The notes under the pieces are model-generated. The model was given only the letters and a program-made list of their open reading frames with translations. It was not told the DNA's origin and did no database searches. Source: Rhodanobacteraceae bacterium (lineage in GTDB: Bacteria; Pseudomonadota; Gammaproteobacteria; Xanthomonadales; Rhodanobacteraceae). Taken from it: DNA of 64,000 nt. The stretch covers positions 17,448 through 81,447 of the forward strand of contig JAEUPP010000033.1 in NCBI GenBank assembly GCA_016790075.1, written 5' to 3'. Shown here in pieces: positions 61,957 through 64,000 of this stretch (positions are counted from its first letter, which is position 1; each line of letters opens with the position of its first letter). Made by a program: the position numbers and the translations under genes.

Positions 61957-63431
61957 GCGAACCAGCCATGCAGCATCCAGCCGCTGTGTTCCCCCGCGGG
62001 CAGGAAGGCCCAGGCGCGCTGGCCGTTGGCGCAGCGCACGATGTAGTAGTCGCGGCGGGCGTCGGCGCCGTCCCACCAGCCGCTTTCGATGCGTTCCGGA
62101 CCAGCCAGTACCTGTGCCAGCGGCTGGCGCAGCGGTATTGGCTGGGTCAGCAGCCATAGCGGGCGTGCTGCGGCTGGTGTCTGCAGCGGCAAAGTGGTTG
62201 CAGCAGTTTCGGGGTTCCCCGGAGGGCGTTTCTTTTCCTTGCCGCTGGCCTGTGTGGACAAGGGGGTAAAACGCCAGGCACGTTCAGGCCTGTGGTCGGC
62301 GACACAGGCCAGCCCCTGCAGCGCATCGTCGCCCAGACGGCTGCGCAGGCGTTCACTCAGCGCCGGCCAGTCCAGCCCCTCGCTGCGTACCGGCTCGAAC
62401 AGGTCACGATGGCCTGGACGAAATGGCGGCAGATCATCAGCGATGAGGGCGATGGCGTTGACCTCGGCGCCGATTTCCGCGCGTTCCAGCCGGCCGCGGC
62501 TGAATTCATACAGTGCCGGCGCCTCGCGCTGCACGCTGACAAGGCCTACCGGTATCTGCGTGGCTGCAGCGCCTTCGTGTTCCAGGCGTAGCGTGAAGCG
62601 CTGCACGCCGCTGTCACGTACTTGCAGATAAAGCGACAGTTCGTTCACAAGGCGGCGTAGTGGAAAAAGTAGCGGTTGCCAGCTGTCGACCAGGGCGTCG
62701 AGTTCTATACGGCGCGAGAAACGGTTCGGTGGCTGGTACAGGGCCAGGGTTTCCGTGGCTTGGCCACGCAGTACATCCAGGTGCCGTACCCCGGCGGGGC
62801 CTATGCGACGTGTCAGTTCCACACGCGGCAAGGTGAAAAGGTCTCGCAAGCTGCGGAAACCCATGCCGTGCAGTTGCGCGATGGCCGGCGCCGGCAGCCC
62901 GCTCAATGCCAGCGGCGCCTGGTTCAGCGCTGTCAGCATGGTGCTGTGCTGGCGCAGAGCGATCTGTTCGTGACTCAGGGCCAGCACGCGAGCCGCGGCG
63001 GCAACGGGGGCCACGCCGAGGCGATAGGCGCCGTATCCCAGCGTCTGCAGCTCCGCCTGCAGCTGACGCTGCAGGGTGGGCCAGCCGTTGAACAGGGTGA
63101 GGCTGGCGCCGATTTCCAGCCATAAGGTGTCGGGTTCGCCGCGGCTGACCTCGCCGCTGAAGCGGTAGGCCCAGGTGGCGAGCAGGTGCAGCGACTGGCG
63201 TTCAGCGTCGGGCTCGCGCTGGCGCGCGTCGAGTTCGGCACACAGGGCACGGGCTGTCGCCAGCACCAGCCCCGGCCGTACGCCGCGTGCCTGAGCGGTT
63301 TCGTTGGCATACACGATCAGTGGCCGCTGGCGTGGTCCTTCATACAGCGCACAGGGTAGCGCTTGCGTCGCCTGAGCCCCAAAGACGGCGTGCAACGGCA
63401 GCGTCGGAAAGTGGAAACAGGCCCAGAGCAC
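61953..63431 (-). CDS. imuB: ImuB, inactive Y-family polymerase-like partner of DnaE2
   Basis: A 492-residue protein with Y-family polymerase architecture. The start M-L-W-A-C-F-H-F-P-T-L-P-L is the ImuB version, which lacks the acidic residues of active DinB enzymes. The palm and fingers regions (G-V-R-P-G-L-V-L-A-T-A-R-A-L-C, then L-A-T-W-A-Y-R-F-S) and the H-h-H-like segment (G-L-P-A-P-A-I-A-Q-L-H-G-M-G-F-R-S-L-R-D-L-F-T-L-P) are recognisable. Its little-finger domain has R-R-I-E-L-D-A-L-V-D-S-W-Q. The C-terminus is Pro/Lys-rich with a final compact domain (W-W-D-G-A-D-A-R-R-D-Y-Y). ImuB recruits DnaE2 to the clamp. ImuA normally precedes it, but no imuA frame is visible in the 170 bases before the repeat array. 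Confidence 0.92.
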   Translation of the reverse strand: MLWACFHFPTLPLHAVFGAQATQALPCALYEGPRQRPLIVYANETAQARGVRPGLVLATARALCAELDARQREPDAERQSLHLLATWAYRFSGEVSRGEPDTLWLEIGASLTLFNGWPTLQRQLQAELQTLGYGAYRLGVAPVAAAARVLALSHEQIALRQHSTMLTALNQAPLALSGLPAPAIAQLHGMGFRSLRDLFTLPRVELTRRIGPAGVRHLDVLRGQATETLALYQPPNRFSRRIELDALVDSWQPLLFPLRRLVNELSLYLQVRDSGVQRFTLRLEHEGAAATQIPVGLVSVQREAPALYEFSRGRLERAEIGAEVNAIALIADDLPPFRPGHRDLFEPVRSEGLDWPALSERLRSRLGDDALQGLACVADHRPERAWRFTPLSTQASGKEKKRPPGNPETAATTLPLQTPAAARPLWLLTQPIPLRQPLAQVLAGPERIESGWWDGADARRDYYIVRCANGQRAWAFLPAGEHSGWMLHGWFA

Positions 63432-63606
63432 GGTGTCGAGAGAAAGAGCCGGAGCGATGATTAAGTGCGGACCTTGCGGTGATGCTGGCGCAGAAGCTGA
63501 GACGCGGAGTGGTCGGGCGGAAGATAAAATTGTAGAAATTTAAAGCTAAGGCTTAGGGCCGTAGGGTGGGGTTCAGCTCACCGTCACGGTGTTCAGCCTG
63601 CTGCCA

Positions 63607-64000
63607 TGGTGATCGATGTTGGAATTTTGGTTCGATTACTGTCCGCAATAACGGATGCATCGCGATGGTGGGCTGAAGCCCACCCTACATTTCTGTCCGC
63701 GGTAACGGATGCATCGCGGTGGTGGGCTGAAGCCCACCCTGCATTTCTGTCCGAGGTAACGGATGCATCGCGATGGTGGGCTGAAGCCCACCCTACATTT
63801 CTGTCCGCGGTAACGGATGCATCGCGGTGGTGGGCTGAAACCCACCCTGCATTTCTGTCCGAGGTAACGGATGCATCGCGATGATGGGCTGAAGCCCACC
63901 CTACATTTCTGTCCGCGGTAACGGATGTATCGCGGTGGTGGGCTGAATCCCACCCTACTCTTCTGTCCGAGGAAACGGATGCATCGCGTTGGTGGGCTGA
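63607..64000. repeat. 54-nt tandem repeats with an internal palindrome, 108-nt higher-order period
   Basis: Six full units of exactly 54 bases start at 63661, 63715, 63769, 63823, 63877 and 63931, with a seventh cut by the window end at 63985 and a degenerate one before 63661. Each has an 18-base palindrome GGTGGGCT-GA-AGCCCACC, then CCCTACATTTCTGTCC and TAACGGATGCAT. Odd units read ...CTACAT...CCGCGG and begin CGCGAT; even units read ...CTGCAT...CCGAGG and begin CGCGGT. The real repeat is thus 108 bases. As 54 is a multiple of three, both strands stay open, but I do not regard it as coding. Confidence 0.9.

Noticed and set aside
63432-63606. End of an imuA gene before imuB
   Set aside because: A short minus-strand open frame exists, but it has no SulA/RecA-like motifs and is interrupted by the repeat array.
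63606-63953. Coding repeats (18-codon units open on both strands)
   Set aside because: Openness follows from a 54-base unit without stops; no start site, and the palindrome explains the pattern better.
63607-64000. CRISPR-like array
   Set aside because: The whole 54-base unit repeats, including what would be spacers, and no cas genes are near.

Overview
The window is about 64 kb of GC-rich bacterial DNA. The mix of genes points to a gammaproteobacterium of the order Lysobacterales (Xanthomonadales), plausibly Rhodanobacteraceae. Supporting signs are the imuB-dnaE2 cassette, winged-helix/TPR membrane regulators, IS3/IS5/IS66/ISL3 remnants, a REP-associated tyrosine transposase, and secreted proteins ending in an 'IFxDGFE'-like tail. 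The taxon is an inference; there is no rRNA or other marker gene here.

Region 1 (1-18020, + strand) is one long, tightly packed operon for a contractile, phage-tail-like injection system of the extracellular type (eCIS). In order it encodes the end of the sheath, tube, a tail-assembly-like protein, a DUF6760 protein, an Ala/Pro-rich protein, a LysM tube-cap protein, a gpD-like hub, a gpV-like spike, a PAAR tip, a gp25 wedge and two J/gp6-like baseplate proteins. It then encodes an HxH-containing fibre-like protein, a propeller-gpI fusion, and two further proteins that share the fibre protein's N-terminal module. Most junctions overlap or are only a few bases apart. Two hairpins close the operon at about 18035-18094.

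Region 2 (18121-31692) holds a large secreted DUF11/FnIII surface protein on the minus strand. A 3' scrap of a copy of the last eCIS gene follows, fused to a repeat also found beside the transposase at 53 kb. Next is a 2348-residue SpvB/RHS polymorphic toxin with a C-terminal HNH-like nuclease and an overlapping SUFU-type immunity gene.

Region 3 (32900-42872) has a NarL/LuxR response regulator and a large propeller sensor kinase of the HisKA_3 type. They bracket secreted proteins: a heparinase-like lyase, a small Cys-containing protein, a MopE-motif/CHAP-like hydrolase and a beta-helix protein. Region 4 (43000-50593) has IS3/IS5 debris followed by two ToxR-like regulators. The first has the unusual order winged helix, pseudokinase, kinase, TM, TPR.

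Region 5 (51333-55822) carries a class 3 lipase, a broken esterase end, an intact RAYT transposase with 45-nt direct repeats, an ISL3 scrap, a decayed second RAYT and a truncated IS66 with microsatellite-like repeats. Region 6 (55823-64000) has a beta-lactamase-fold lipoprotein divergent from an AraC-type membrane regulator. It then has the imuB-dnaE2 mutagenesis cassette and a tandem array of 54-nt palindrome-bearing units with a 108-nt higher-order period. No tRNA, rRNA or CRISPR array was seen.
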